A stretch of DNA of 64,000 bases from Pseudomonadota bacterium (GTDB lineage: Bacteria; Verrucomicrobiota; Verrucomicrobiia; Limisphaerales; SXTU01), in NCBI GenBank assembly GCA_009922615.1, contig RFVF01000007.1:39589-103588 (forward strand), written 5' to 3'. The notes beneath the pieces are model-generated. The model saw only the letters and a program-made list of their open reading frames with translations, had not been told where the DNA came from and did not search any database. Shown here piece by piece: positions 36,460-44,372 of the stretch (position 1 is its first letter; every line of letters begins with the position of its first letter). The translations under genes were made by a program, and so were the position numbers.

Positions 36460-36490
36460 CGCCGCCGCCACGTCAAACGTGGCGGCGGCG
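36460..36490. terminator. 14-bp perfect hairpin
   Basis: CGCCGCCGCCACGT (36460-36473) and its exact complement ACGTGGCGGCGGCG (36477-36490) are separated by three bases. The stem sits 34 bases past the stop of the DUF1501 gene and 20 bases upstream of the DCC-family start, so it probably ends minus-strand transcription from DUF1501. A T-tail is only partial (TTCGCTTTAAC). A second small stem GCGGGC/GCCCGT lies at about 36502-36518. Confidence 0.6.
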
Positions 36491-36523
36491 TAAAAGCACC
36501 AGCGGGCAGAAGCCCGTGCAACT

Positions 36524-37789
36524 TCAGGCGAAAAGTTCCTTCACCGGCTTAGCCCCTTCCTTGACCAGCTTCATCGGCCGACCGAGCGGAGTGGTGAGCT
36601 CGCGGGTGAAGTCAATGCCCAAGGCGTGGCAGACGCTGGCGTGGAGGTCTGCGACCTGCACGGGGCGATCCGCCGGTTCCATGCCGTCCTTGTCGGAGGA
36701 GCCGATGACCTGGCCGCCCTTGACGCCGCCGCCGGCCATGAAGCAACTGAAGACGCGAGCGTGATGGTCACGACCGGCGTCCTTGTTGATCTTGGGCGTG
36801 CGGCCAAATTCGCTCAACATGATGACGAGCGTTTTCTCCAAACGGCCCGAGGCATGCAGGTCTTCGATGAGCGAGGCGACCGCCGGGTCCATGACGGAAC
36901 CGTGGTTGCGCATGGCAGGGAAGACATCCATGTGGTTGTCGAAACCACCGCGGTTGACCTGCACGAAGCGCACCCCGGTCTCGATGAGTTTGCGCGCGAG
37001 CAAAGTGCCGCGCCCGAACTCGGTGAGGCCGTAGCGCTCGAGGGTCTTGGGGTTTTCCTTGTCGAGGTCGAAGCTGGAGAGCGCGGGGCTCTTCATCAAG
37101 GCGACGGCGTCCTTGAGGGCAACGTCCGTCTCCTTGAGATCACGCGCGGCGATCTTGTTCGAGGCGCGGAGATTCATCTTGGCGAGAATCTCGAGACGAC
37201 GTTCGCCCTGCGCGTGGTGAATGCCATCAGGGAAGGCGAGATACGGATCACGCTCGCCCGGCAGACCGATGTAGTAGGCCTCGCAGCGCTGGCCGAGGTA
37301 ACCAGCGCGCGGCGCCATGCCACCGATGCTGATGTAAGCGGGAAGGTCGCCGTTTTTCTGGCTCTCGTTCACAACGAACGAGCCCATGCCCGGATGCACG
37401 AGGGCGGGGTTCTGCGGATAACTGGTCTGCAACTCGTAGGTCGCACGCCCGTGATCGCCATTGGTGCCGGCGATGGAGCGGATGATCGAGCAGTGGTGCA
37501 TCTGCTTGGCGAGCTGGGGGAAGATCTCGCTGATCTGGATGCCGTCGGCGCTGGTCTTGATGGGCTCAAACTCGCCACCCACTTCGCGGCCGGGCTTCGG
37601 ATCCCAAGTGTCGATGTGGCTCATGCCGCCGCCGTTCCAGAAGAGGACAACAGACTCAGCCTTGGGCGCGTGGGCGGAACCAATGGCCGCAACAAGGCGG
37701 TTGATGGGCATGCCGAGGAGGGCGGCGGTGCCGGCGGTTTGCGCGAGAAAACGGCGGCGCGTGGCGAAGTAATCGGTGCAGGAGCTCAT
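36524..37789 (-). CDS. DUF1501 family protein, Tat-exported
   Basis: ATG 37789 gives a 421-aa protein with a twin-arginine signal (ATRRRFLAQTAGTAALLG). The mature part is an alkaline-phosphatase-like fold typical of DUF1501: 'SVVLFWNGGGMSHIDTWDPK' near the N-terminus and 'VNRGGFDNHMDVF' followed by 'VIMLSEFGRTPKIN' and 'AGRDHHARVFSCFMAGGGV' near the C-terminus, holding metal-ligand Asp and His residues. DUF1501 proteins are nearly always paired with DUF1549/DUF1553 cytochrome genes, as here (24-base gap upstream). Reaction unknown; probably sulfatase/phosphatase-like hydrolysis in the periplasm. Confidence 0.88.
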   Translation of the reverse strand: MSSCTDYFATRRRFLAQTAGTAALLGMPINRLVAAIGSAHAPKAESVVLFWNGGGMSHIDTWDPKPGREVGGEFEPIKTSADGIQISEIFPQLAKQMHHCSIIRSIAGTNGDHGRATYELQTSYPQNPALVHPGMGSFVVNESQKNGDLPAYISIGGMAPRAGYLGQRCEAYYIGLPGERDPYLAFPDGIHHAQGERRLEILAKMNLRASNKIAARDLKETDVALKDAVALMKSPALSSFDLDKENPKTLERYGLTEFGRGTLLARKLIETGVRFVQVNRGGFDNHMDVFPAMRNHGSVMDPAVASLIEDLHASGRLEKTLVIMLSEFGRTPKINKDAGRDHHARVFSCFMAGGGVKGGQVIGSSDKDGMEPADRPVQVADLHASVCHALGIDFTRELTTPLGRPMKLVKEGAKPVKELFA

Positions 37790-37812
37790 AGGTTTTTGAT
37801 GTTTAGCAGACT

Positions 37813-40308
37813 TCAGGGGAGATAACGGAATTCGTGCGAATTGAGCATGGCCCAACGGAGGTCGGCCAAGCCGTCGGCGGGCGTCTTGCCACCACTGATG
37901 ACTTCGCGGGCTTCGGCCAGTTCCTCGGTCGTCGGCCGACGTGTGAAGATTTCGAGATAGACCAGCTCGACGGCCTTGGCTGGATTGGCGTTCGGACCGG
38001 CGATGAGGTGATAGACCGGCTCCAGCGGACCGACGCGCGAGGCCTCGTGCGTGGCCTTGCCATTCAGCATCATCAATTCCTGACGCAGCGAAGGTGACTC
38101 ATCACGAAACTCGCCGAGGTTATCGCGCGCGGGCTGGCCGAAGACGCGGATGAAGTGCGACGGCGGTGCGGGCGTGGCCATGCGAAGGGTGGTGTCGAAC
38201 TTCGGGTTGTCATCGACGATGGCCGTGACGGTTTCTAGACGGAAGCGCTCGGCGTTGCCGGATCGGAGCAACCGGATGCGCGCCTGCCGCTGGGCTTCGA
38301 TGGCGTCGTCTTCCATCTTCTTGTTCATCGCCAGGTCTTTCTTCGACTCGGACAACACGTCGCCAAACTTGTCATCGTCCTTGCCCATCTTCTCGGGCTT
38401 GAGCAGCGCGTCGAAGTCCAGACTTGCGCCCTTCTCCAAGTCATACGGCGCAGGGGCTTGGCCGGGCTTGTTCATCGCCATCATCATGTTGGGCTGGTTC
38501 GTGGACTTGTCCTCGGCGGCGGCGAGCATCGCGGCGTTGGCGAGCGGGATGCGGACCTGGCGCTTGACCTCGCGCACGTTCGCGCCCTCGGGCCATTTGT
38601 GCGACAGCAAGTGTCCCGCGACCGTCACGCTGTCGAAGAGCACTTCACCCAGCATCCGGCGCGCGCGGGTGGCGGTGAAATTTTCCTCCGCACTGGCCAG
38701 TTCCTTAACCTCGGCTCCGGCCGGCAAGTGCCCGCGCTGGTAGGCCTGAGTGAGCATGACCGTTTTAACGAGCGAGCGGAGGTCGTAGCCGCTGGCCACG
38801 AATTCCTGCGCGAGGAACTGCAGCGCCTGCGGGTGCCGGATTTCATTGTAAGCTGAAATGTTGTCGAGCGGCTCGACGAACCCGCGCCCGACCAGCTCGG
38901 CCCAGACGCGGTTGACGAACGCGCGGGCGAAGTAGGGGTTGCGCGGGTCGGTGATGAGTGCGGCCAGTTTCTTCCGTTCCTCGCTCTGCGTGTAGATGCT
39001 GCGGCCGTCCTGCGCTCGCGCGGCGGCGGCTTTGGCCTCGGCGAGGATGGCGGCGTCCTGCTTGGTGTCGCGCAGCGTCTGCTTCACGTCGATGCCGTCA
39101 ACAAGCTCGTCGAGCGCCTTCTTCGCGGCGGCGGCACTGAGTGCGCCGGTGTTCGGACGACGCCGGTCCTCCAGCCGCGCAATGAAATTGGGCTTGGTCG
39201 TGTAGTTGACCAGCTCGAAGGGGAACTTGGGCGCGACGCCCACGCGCTTGGGCGGCTGCTCGCGCTCGGGGGGCCATTTCACCGCCGTCTCCTCGGCCTC
39301 GGTGGTGTAGATACGCTTGACGTTCTTGCCCTGCTCGACGCGCTTGATGGTGCCGAAAAACGCTGCTAGATCGTAAAATTCCTTCTGTCGGACGCCGAGG
39401 AAAATCTGCGAGGTGGCACCCGCGAGCGCCATCGGATTCGCCGCGTCGCCCAGCGCGAAGCCGGCAGCGGGCGCACTCTCGGGACGGCCGTTGGTGGCGA
39501 TGAGCTCGCGGACCATTTGGTCGTATGGCTTGGCCTCGGCCACGCTGCGGTTCACGTAGGCGAGCAATTGCGGTCCACCCTCCTGCTGCGAACGCACGCG
39601 AATCATGTCGGCAAAGAAGACCGTCCAGCGCTCGGCGAAACGCGAATGCGCGATCAACCGGTCCACGAGTTTCTCCCTGCGGTCCGCACTGCGGTCGGAC
39701 TCGAACTGTTTGATTTCCTCCGCCGTCGGAATACGACCAATGAGGTCCACCGTCGCGCGGCGGAGGAACGAAAGGTCGTCAATGATCGCCGCTGACTTGG
39801 TTGGCGGGTTCTTGCTCGCCTGATTTTCCTTCGTAAGAATCTGGTCCGTCACTGCCGCCGCTTCGGCCAGTGAAGCCGGCGCCTTGCTTGGGATGAAATC
39901 CGTCTCGGCCAAGCCGGGGATTTCCTTCTTCTTCAGCTTGAGGACGACGCCATCCGGCCACTTCGCTCCCGTGCGGACCCAGTCGGTGAGCCAATTCTTG
40001 TGCGGGCCGGAAAGTGGTTCGGTCTCCTGTGGCATGATCTCCTCGTGATCACGCGGGAGCTTGATGCGCCGGAGGAGCTCGCTCTTTTCGTATTCCTTCG
40101 CATTGATAAGAGGGCCGCTCTTGCCGCCCCGGAGGAAGCCCGCCTTGGTGTCCAACCGCAAGTCGCCCTTGACCTTTTCAGCGCTGTGGCAGCGGATGCA
40201 GGCATTTTCGAAGATGGGCTGGATCTGCGTGCGGAAATCCACCTCGGCCCCGGCGAGCTGGGCGGAGGCGAGCAACAACAACGAATGGCGGAGCGTGCTG
40301 GACTTCAT
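37813..40308 (-). CDS. DUF1549/DUF1553 planctomycete-type cytochrome protein, second haem motif missing
   Basis: The 831-aa protein has a signal peptide, then a cytochrome-like 'ACIRCH' (Cys37-His41). DUF1549 follows ('IDDLSFLRRATVDLIGRIPT', 'FAERWTVFFADMIRVRS') and then DUF1553 ('NPYFARAFVNRVWAELVGRG', 'LVKTVMLTQAYQ'). In most relatives the DUF1549 region contains a second haem motif of the C-x-x-C-H-x-H type. Here the sequence runs directly from 'SQIFLGV' to 'RQKEFYDLAAFF', as if about 14-16 residues with that motif were deleted, though the frame is intact. It would thus retain one haem site only. It is paired with DUF1501, likely in one operon. Confidence 0.87.
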   Translation of the reverse strand: MKSSTLRHSLLLLASAQLAGAEVDFRTQIQPIFENACIRCHSAEKVKGDLRLDTKAGFLRGGKSGPLINAKEYEKSELLRRIKLPRDHEEIMPQETEPLSGPHKNWLTDWVRTGAKWPDGVVLKLKKKEIPGLAETDFIPSKAPASLAEAAAVTDQILTKENQASKNPPTKSAAIIDDLSFLRRATVDLIGRIPTAEEIKQFESDRSADRREKLVDRLIAHSRFAERWTVFFADMIRVRSQQEGGPQLLAYVNRSVAEAKPYDQMVRELIATNGRPESAPAAGFALGDAANPMALAGATSQIFLGVRQKEFYDLAAFFGTIKRVEQGKNVKRIYTTEAEETAVKWPPEREQPPKRVGVAPKFPFELVNYTTKPNFIARLEDRRRPNTGALSAAAAKKALDELVDGIDVKQTLRDTKQDAAILAEAKAAAARAQDGRSIYTQSEERKKLAALITDPRNPYFARAFVNRVWAELVGRGFVEPLDNISAYNEIRHPQALQFLAQEFVASGYDLRSLVKTVMLTQAYQRGHLPAGAEVKELASAEENFTATRARRMLGEVLFDSVTVAGHLLSHKWPEGANVREVKRQVRIPLANAAMLAAAEDKSTNQPNMMMAMNKPGQAPAPYDLEKGASLDFDALLKPEKMGKDDDKFGDVLSESKKDLAMNKKMEDDAIEAQRQARIRLLRSGNAERFRLETVTAIVDDNPKFDTTLRMATPAPPSHFIRVFGQPARDNLGEFRDESPSLRQELMMLNGKATHEASRVGPLEPVYHLIAGPNANPAKAVELVYLEIFTRRPTTEELAEAREVISGGKTPADGLADLRWAMLNSHEFRYLP

Positions 40309-40402
40309 GGTCTGAATTTCTAGGTCGGGACGGACGTGCTGGTAGTGTCAGATGCTAACGGCAATCATTTGATTCAAGGAGTTTCTTGACTTGCCAGCCA
40401 AA

Positions 40403-41389
40403 TCAAGGGACCAGCGTCCGGATGAACTTCCGCACCCGGTGCCCGCCTGTGTCCGCCACATACACGGCCCCATCACGGCCCACCGCGACATCGTGCCCGA
40501 GCAGGAACTCACCCGGTCCCTTGCCGTAACCGCCGAACCGATCCACCACGCGGCCCTCGGCGTCCAGCTCCGCGACCTTCGAGCGGTCCGGCTGCGTCAG
40601 CGGCGGGTCGCCGCCGTCCACAGCGAAGACGTGTCCATCCTGACCCACGCTCACGCCGTAGGGCCGGCCGATCTGCGGGCCCTTCCACTCGGCGAGAAAC
40701 TTGCCTTTCGGGTCGAAGACCTGGAGCCGCGCGTTGCTGCGGTCGCACACGATCACCCGCCCGGCCAGGTCCACGGCGACCCCGTGCGGCAAGTTGAACT
40801 GCCCTGGCCCCGCGCCCTTGCCGCCCCACTCGAAATCGTAGTGGCCCGCCGCCGTGAACTTGATCACCCGCGTGTTTCGGTAGCCGTCGCTCACATAGAA
40901 CGAACCGTCGGCCAACACCGCCACGTCGGTTGGCAGATTGAAGTGCGTCGCGTCCGCGCCCGCCACGCCGCGCTCGCCGAGCGTGAGCAGCAGCTTGCCC
41001 TCGGCCGTGAATTTGAACACCTGCTGCCGCCCCACATCGGTGAGCCACACGTGGTCCTCACCATCGAGCGACAGCCCGTGCGGCATGATGAACTCGCCCG
41101 CGCCCCAGCTCCCGAGCAACTTGCCCGTCGCCCCATCGATCACACTCACCGTCGGCGCGGCGATGGGCTCAGTGGGAAACGGTGTCATCCAGGTGCGCCC
41201 GCTGCGATGGAACACAAACACGCGGTTTCGCGAATCCACGCCCACGCCGGTGCATTGACCGAGCACGTGCGACGCGGGCAAGGCCGGCCAATCGGTCACG
41301 ACGACGTGCCGGGGCGGCAACGCATCGGCCGCCGAATCCCACGGCACGGCCAGCGCCAGCAGCGCCGCGAGTAAAAGTCCTTTGCTCAC
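40403..41389 (-). CDS. Secreted NHL-repeat beta-propeller protein
   Basis: A GTG start at 41389 overlaps the HEAT protein's stop (GTGA) and gives a 328-aa protein with a signal peptide (SKGLLLAALLALAVPW). The rest is a string of NHL-type blades such as 'MPHGLSLDGEDHVWLTDVG', 'LPTDVAVLADGSFYVSD', 'LPHGVAVDLAGRVIVCDRSN', 'RPYGVSVGQDGHVFAVDG' and 'GHDVAVGRDGAVYVAD', giving a six-bladed propeller similar to the peptidylglycine alpha-amidating lyase family. Binding or lyase activity are both possible; no catalytic assignment was made. It is the second gene of a two-gene unit with the HEAT protein. Confidence 0.82.
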   Translation of the reverse strand: MSKGLLLAALLALAVPWDSAADALPPRHVVVTDWPALPASHVLGQCTGVGVDSRNRVFVFHRSGRTWMTPFPTEPIAAPTVSVIDGATGKLLGSWGAGEFIMPHGLSLDGEDHVWLTDVGRQQVFKFTAEGKLLLTLGERGVAGADATHFNLPTDVAVLADGSFYVSDGYRNTRVIKFTAAGHYDFEWGGKGAGPGQFNLPHGVAVDLAGRVIVCDRSNARLQVFDPKGKFLAEWKGPQIGRPYGVSVGQDGHVFAVDGGDPPLTQPDRSKVAELDAEGRVVDRFGGYGKGPGEFLLGHDVAVGRDGAVYVADTGGHRVRKFIRTLVP

Positions 41390-42174
41390 GGCGTCAACTT
41401 GCGGATGGCTGCATCCATCAAGCCGCGATTGCCGGGCTCCTTCTCCAGCTCCCGCGCCGCCTTGAGCGCCGCGAGCGCGGGCCGCGCCGTCTCGCCAAGG
41501 TTCACCAGCGCCCGGGCACTGTAGTGCCGGACCTTCTCGTCGGGGTCCGTGAGCAACGCGCCGAGTTTCGCGACGCCGGGCGCGGCCACCGCGCCGAGCG
41601 GTTCGAGGCAATGCGCCGACTTGTAGCGCACGAGCGGCGAGGCATCGCCGAGGCCCTTGAGAATCGCCGGCAAGTGTTCGTCCGCCGAGGCCCCCACGCG
41701 AATCATCGCCGCATGGGCCACGACGCGCACGACCGCGTCCTCGTCCTTCGTGCTGCGGGCCATGTCGGGCAGCGCGACCTTGGCATCCGCGCCCACGCGA
41801 CCGAGCGCGCGCACGGCACATTGGCGCACTTCCTTGTCGGGGTCGCGTAACAGGCGCGTGAGGTCGGGGATGGCCGGTTTGGCCTGCTCGTGGAAATTTC
41901 CCATGGCGGTGCAGACCACCGCGCGGATGTCCGCCTCGGGATCGCGCATCGCCTCACGCAACGCGCTAAACGCAGGCAACGCCTGCTCCTGGCCGCCAGC
42001 GAAATGCACGAGCTGGCCCACGGCCTTGAGGCGCACCTCGCGGTCGGGTGACTTCATCTCCTTGATGATGGTCGCGAGCCGCTCAGCGGTGGCGGATTTG
42101 GCATCCGGCGTCGCGGCAACGAGTGTGAACGAGGCAAGCGCCAGAATTCCCAGCGCAGCAAACAGTGGCTTCAT
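41386..42174 (-). CDS. Exported HEAT-repeat protein
   Basis: ATG 42174 opens a 262-aa protein with a signal peptide (MKPLFAALGILALASFTLVA). The body consists of PBS-lyase HEAT-like units of about 35 residues with repeated patterns such as 'SPDREVRLKAVGQLVHF', 'DPDKEVRQCAVRALGRVG', 'DASPLVRYKSAHCLEPLG' and 'DPDEKVRHYSARALVNLG'. Such arrays form an alpha-solenoid for protein-protein binding. Upstream in-frame codons to 42567 would run opposite ribBA, so the signal-peptide start is preferred. The 142 bases between it and ribBA must hold divergent promoters. Confidence 0.85.
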   Translation of the reverse strand: MKPLFAALGILALASFTLVAATPDAKSATAERLATIIKEMKSPDREVRLKAVGQLVHFAGGQEQALPAFSALREAMRDPEADIRAVVCTAMGNFHEQAKPAIPDLTRLLRDPDKEVRQCAVRALGRVGADAKVALPDMARSTKDEDAVVRVVAHAAMIRVGASADEHLPAILKGLGDASPLVRYKSAHCLEPLGAVAAPGVAKLGALLTDPDEKVRHYSARALVNLGETARPALAALKAARELEKEPGNRGLMDAAIRKLTP

Positions 42175-42316
42175 CGGTGAGTTCCTGACGCACCAGCGGA
42201 GTAGAATAGTCGCGGAATGAAGTGCCCGTGAAGCGCCCACTTTCACGTCTTTCGCGGGCATCCTCGGCGGATTACACATTTGCAAGCCGCCCGCCCGCGC
42301 ATACATTCCGCCGACG

Positions 42317-43516
42317 ATGAAACCGGAGTTTGATTCCATCGAGGCCGCGCTGGCCGATTTGCGGCGCGGGCGCATGGTCATTGTCGTGGACGATGCTGAC
42401 CGAGAGAACGAGGGCGATCTCGTCATGGCTGCCGAGCAAGCCACGCCCAAGGCCGTGAACTTCATGGCACGCTTCGGGCGCGGCCTCATCTGCGTGCCCA
42501 CCACCGGCGAACGGCTCAAGCAACTCGGCGTGGAGCGCATGGTCGTGCAGAATCGCGAGACGTTCAAAACGGATTTTCAAGTCAGCGTGGACGCCGCGCG
42601 TGGCATCACCACCGGCATCAGCGCCGCCGACCGCGCGAAGACAATTCAGATCATGGCCGAACCGACGGCGTTGCCCGAGGACCTGGTGCAGCCCGGCCAC
42701 GTATTTCCGCTCCGTGCCAAGCCCGGTGGCGTGCTCCAGCGCGCCGGTCACACCGAGGCGGCCGTGGACCTCGTGCGGCTCGCGGGTGCGCGGCCCATCG
42801 GCGTGATCTGCGAGATCATGTCCGACGACGGCACGATGGCGCGGTTGCCGCAACTCCGGAAGTTCGCCCGCAAGCACAAGCTGAAGATTTGCTCCATCGC
42901 CGACCTCATCAGCTACCGCCGCTCGCGCGAGAAGCTCGTCGAGCGCATCGAGGTCGTGAAGATGCCGACCGACTACGGCGACTTCGACCTGCACCTCTAT
43001 CGCTCGCACACGGACGGCCAGCATCACGTTGCACTTGTGAAGGGCGACGTCGCGGGCCAGAAGAACGTGCTCGTGCGCGTCCACAGCGAATGCCTGACTG
43101 GCGATGTCTTCGGCTCGCGCCGGTGTGATTGCGGCCCGCAGCTCCAGCAGGCCATGAAGCAGGTCAGCGACGCCGGCCGCGGCGTGATTCTCTACATGCG
43201 GCAGGAAGGCCGCGGCATCGGGCTGGGGCCGAAGATTCAGGCTTACAAGTTGCAGGAGAAGGGCCTCGACACGGTAGAGGCGAACCAGAAACTCGGGTTT
43301 GGCATGGATCTCCGCGAATACGGCCTCGGCGCCCAAATCCTCTGCGACCTCGGCCTGAAGACCATTCGCCTGCTGACGAACAACCCGAAAAAAATCGTCG
43401 GCCTCGAAGGCTACGGCCTGCAAGTCGTCGAGCAACTGCCCATCCGCGTGAAGCCCAACCCGCACAACGAGCGCTACCTGAAAACTAAGCGGGAGAAACT
43501 CGGCCATCTGCTGTGA
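42317..43516 (+). CDS. ribBA: Bifunctional 3,4-dihydroxy-2-butanone-4-phosphate synthase / GTP cyclohydrolase II
   Basis: The 399-aa protein carries both riboflavin-entry activities. The N-terminal RibB domain has '[16 protein letters not shown]' and '[16 protein letters not shown]'; the C-terminal RibA domain has the zinc ligands in '[18 protein letters not shown]', '[14 protein letters not shown]' and '[16 protein letters not shown]'. It makes dihydroxybutanone phosphate from ribulose-5-phosphate and the pyrimidine precursor from GTP. The length is usual for the fused enzyme. No FMN riboswitch was recognisable in the 142-base upstream region. Its stop overlaps the start of rsmI (GTGA). Confidence 0.95.
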   Translation: MKPEFDSIEAALADLRRGRMVIVVDDADRENEGDLVMAAEQATPKAVNFMARFGRGLICVPTTGERLKQLGVERMVVQNRETFKTDFQVSVDAARGITTGISAADRAKTIQIMAEPTALPEDLVQPGHVFPLRAKPGGVLQRAGHTEAAVDLVRLAGARPIGVICEIMSDDGTMARLPQLRKFARKHKLKICSIADLISYRRSREKLVERIEVVKMPTDYGDFDLHLYRSHTDGQHHVALVKGDVAGQKNVLVRVHSECLTGDVFGSRRCDCGPQLQQAMKQVSDAGRGVILYMRQEGRGIGLGPKIQAYKLQEKGLDTVEANQKLGFGMDLREYGLGAQILCDLGLKTIRLLTNNPKKIVGLEGYGLQVVEQLPIRVKPNPHNERYLKTKREKLGHLL

Positions 43517-44277
43517 GCGCGGAGTTGCCTAGTGCGAAAACTTTGCCGCCGCTCACGCCCGGCACGCTCTACCTCGTCGCGACGCCGATCGGCAACCTCG
43601 AGGACATCACCCTGCGCGCACTCCGCGTGTTGCGCGAATGTGATGTCATCGCGGCGGAGGACACGCGGCGCACGGGACAGTTGCTCAAGCACTTTGAAAT
43701 CGCCAAGCCGATGGTCAGCTATTTCGCTTTCAATGAGGCGAAGCGCTCCGAGGAAATCCTCGAACGACTCCAGCGCGGCGAGAAAGTCGCGCTCGTCACC
43801 GACGCCGGCACGCCCGGCATCAGCGACCCCGGCGAGCGCGTGGTGCGCGCGGCAGTGGCGGCGGGGTTGCGCGTCGAGTCCGTGCCCGGCCCGTGCGCGT
43901 TGGTCGCGGCGCTGACGGCGAGCGGCTTGCCGACGGACGAGTTTCATTTCATCGGCTTCCTGCCGCACAAGTCCGGCCAGCGGCGCAAGGCGCTCGAAGC
44001 CTTGAAAACCTTCGCCGGCACGCTGGCGCTCTACGAGTCGCCGTATCGCATCGAGAAACTCCTGAGCGAGCTGCACGAAGTCTTCCCCACGCGCACCGTC
44101 GTTCTCGCGCGCGAGCTGACGAAGAAGTTCGAGGAGTTCCTGCGGGGCACGCCGGCGGAGTTGCTAGCGCTTGTGGCGAAGCGCTCGCTGAAAGGGGAGT
44201 TTGTGGTGCTGGTGAACGGGGAGGCCGAAGCAGAAGCAGACCGGGAAAAGAATACGAATAGCGGAAGTGTTCAGTAA
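43513..44277 (+). CDS. rsmI: 16S rRNA 2'-O-ribose C1402 methyltransferase
   Basis: GTG at 43513, overlapping the ribBA stop, starts a 254-aa protein. RsmI signatures are clear: '[20 protein letters not shown]', '[15 protein letters not shown]', '[20 protein letters not shown]' and '[20 protein letters not shown]', followed by '[12 protein letters not shown]'. It uses S-adenosylmethionine to methylate the ribose of C1402 in 16S rRNA, with the C1402 N4-methyltransferase RsmH elsewhere. The last ~15 residues are low-complexity and acidic. The stop codon overlaps the left arm of the inverted repeat at 44267-44351. Confidence 0.95.
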   Translation: MSAELPSAKTLPPLTPGTLYLVATPIGNLEDITLRALRVLRECDVIAAEDTRRTGQLLKHFEIAKPMVSYFAFNEAKRSEEILERLQRGEKVALVTDAGTPGISDPGERVVRAAVAAGLRVESVPGPCALVAALTASGLPTDEFHFIGFLPHKSGQRRKALEALKTFAGTLALYESPYRIEKLLSELHEVFPTRTVVLARELTKKFEEFLRGTPAELLALVAKRSLKGEFVVLVNGEAEAEADREKNTNSGSVQ

Positions 44278-44351
44278 TCAGTATTCAGTGTTTAGTCGTC
44301 CGGTGCGGCTGCGCCGGACAAGCCGGAACCGAACGCATCGTTACTGAACAC
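44267..44351. repeat. Nested inverted repeats with cruciform potential
   Basis: An outer 11-base pair GTGTTCAGTAA (44267-44277) and TTACTGAACAC (44341-44351) encloses an inner 9-bp stem (44298-44306 with 44311-44319, one T-G wobble, four-base loop GGCT). Between them, CAGTAATCAGT and ATTCAGTG are degenerate tandem variants of TTCAGT. The element lies between rsmI and the next CDS and could end transcription of rsmI. T-runs are absent, so function is inferred. Confidence 0.6.
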
Positions 44352-44372
44352 TGATAACCAAAAACTCTCCGA

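Noticed and set aside
42175..42316. FMN riboswitch upstream of ribBA
   Set aside because: The conserved FMN-aptamer core sequences were not found in the 142-base leader.
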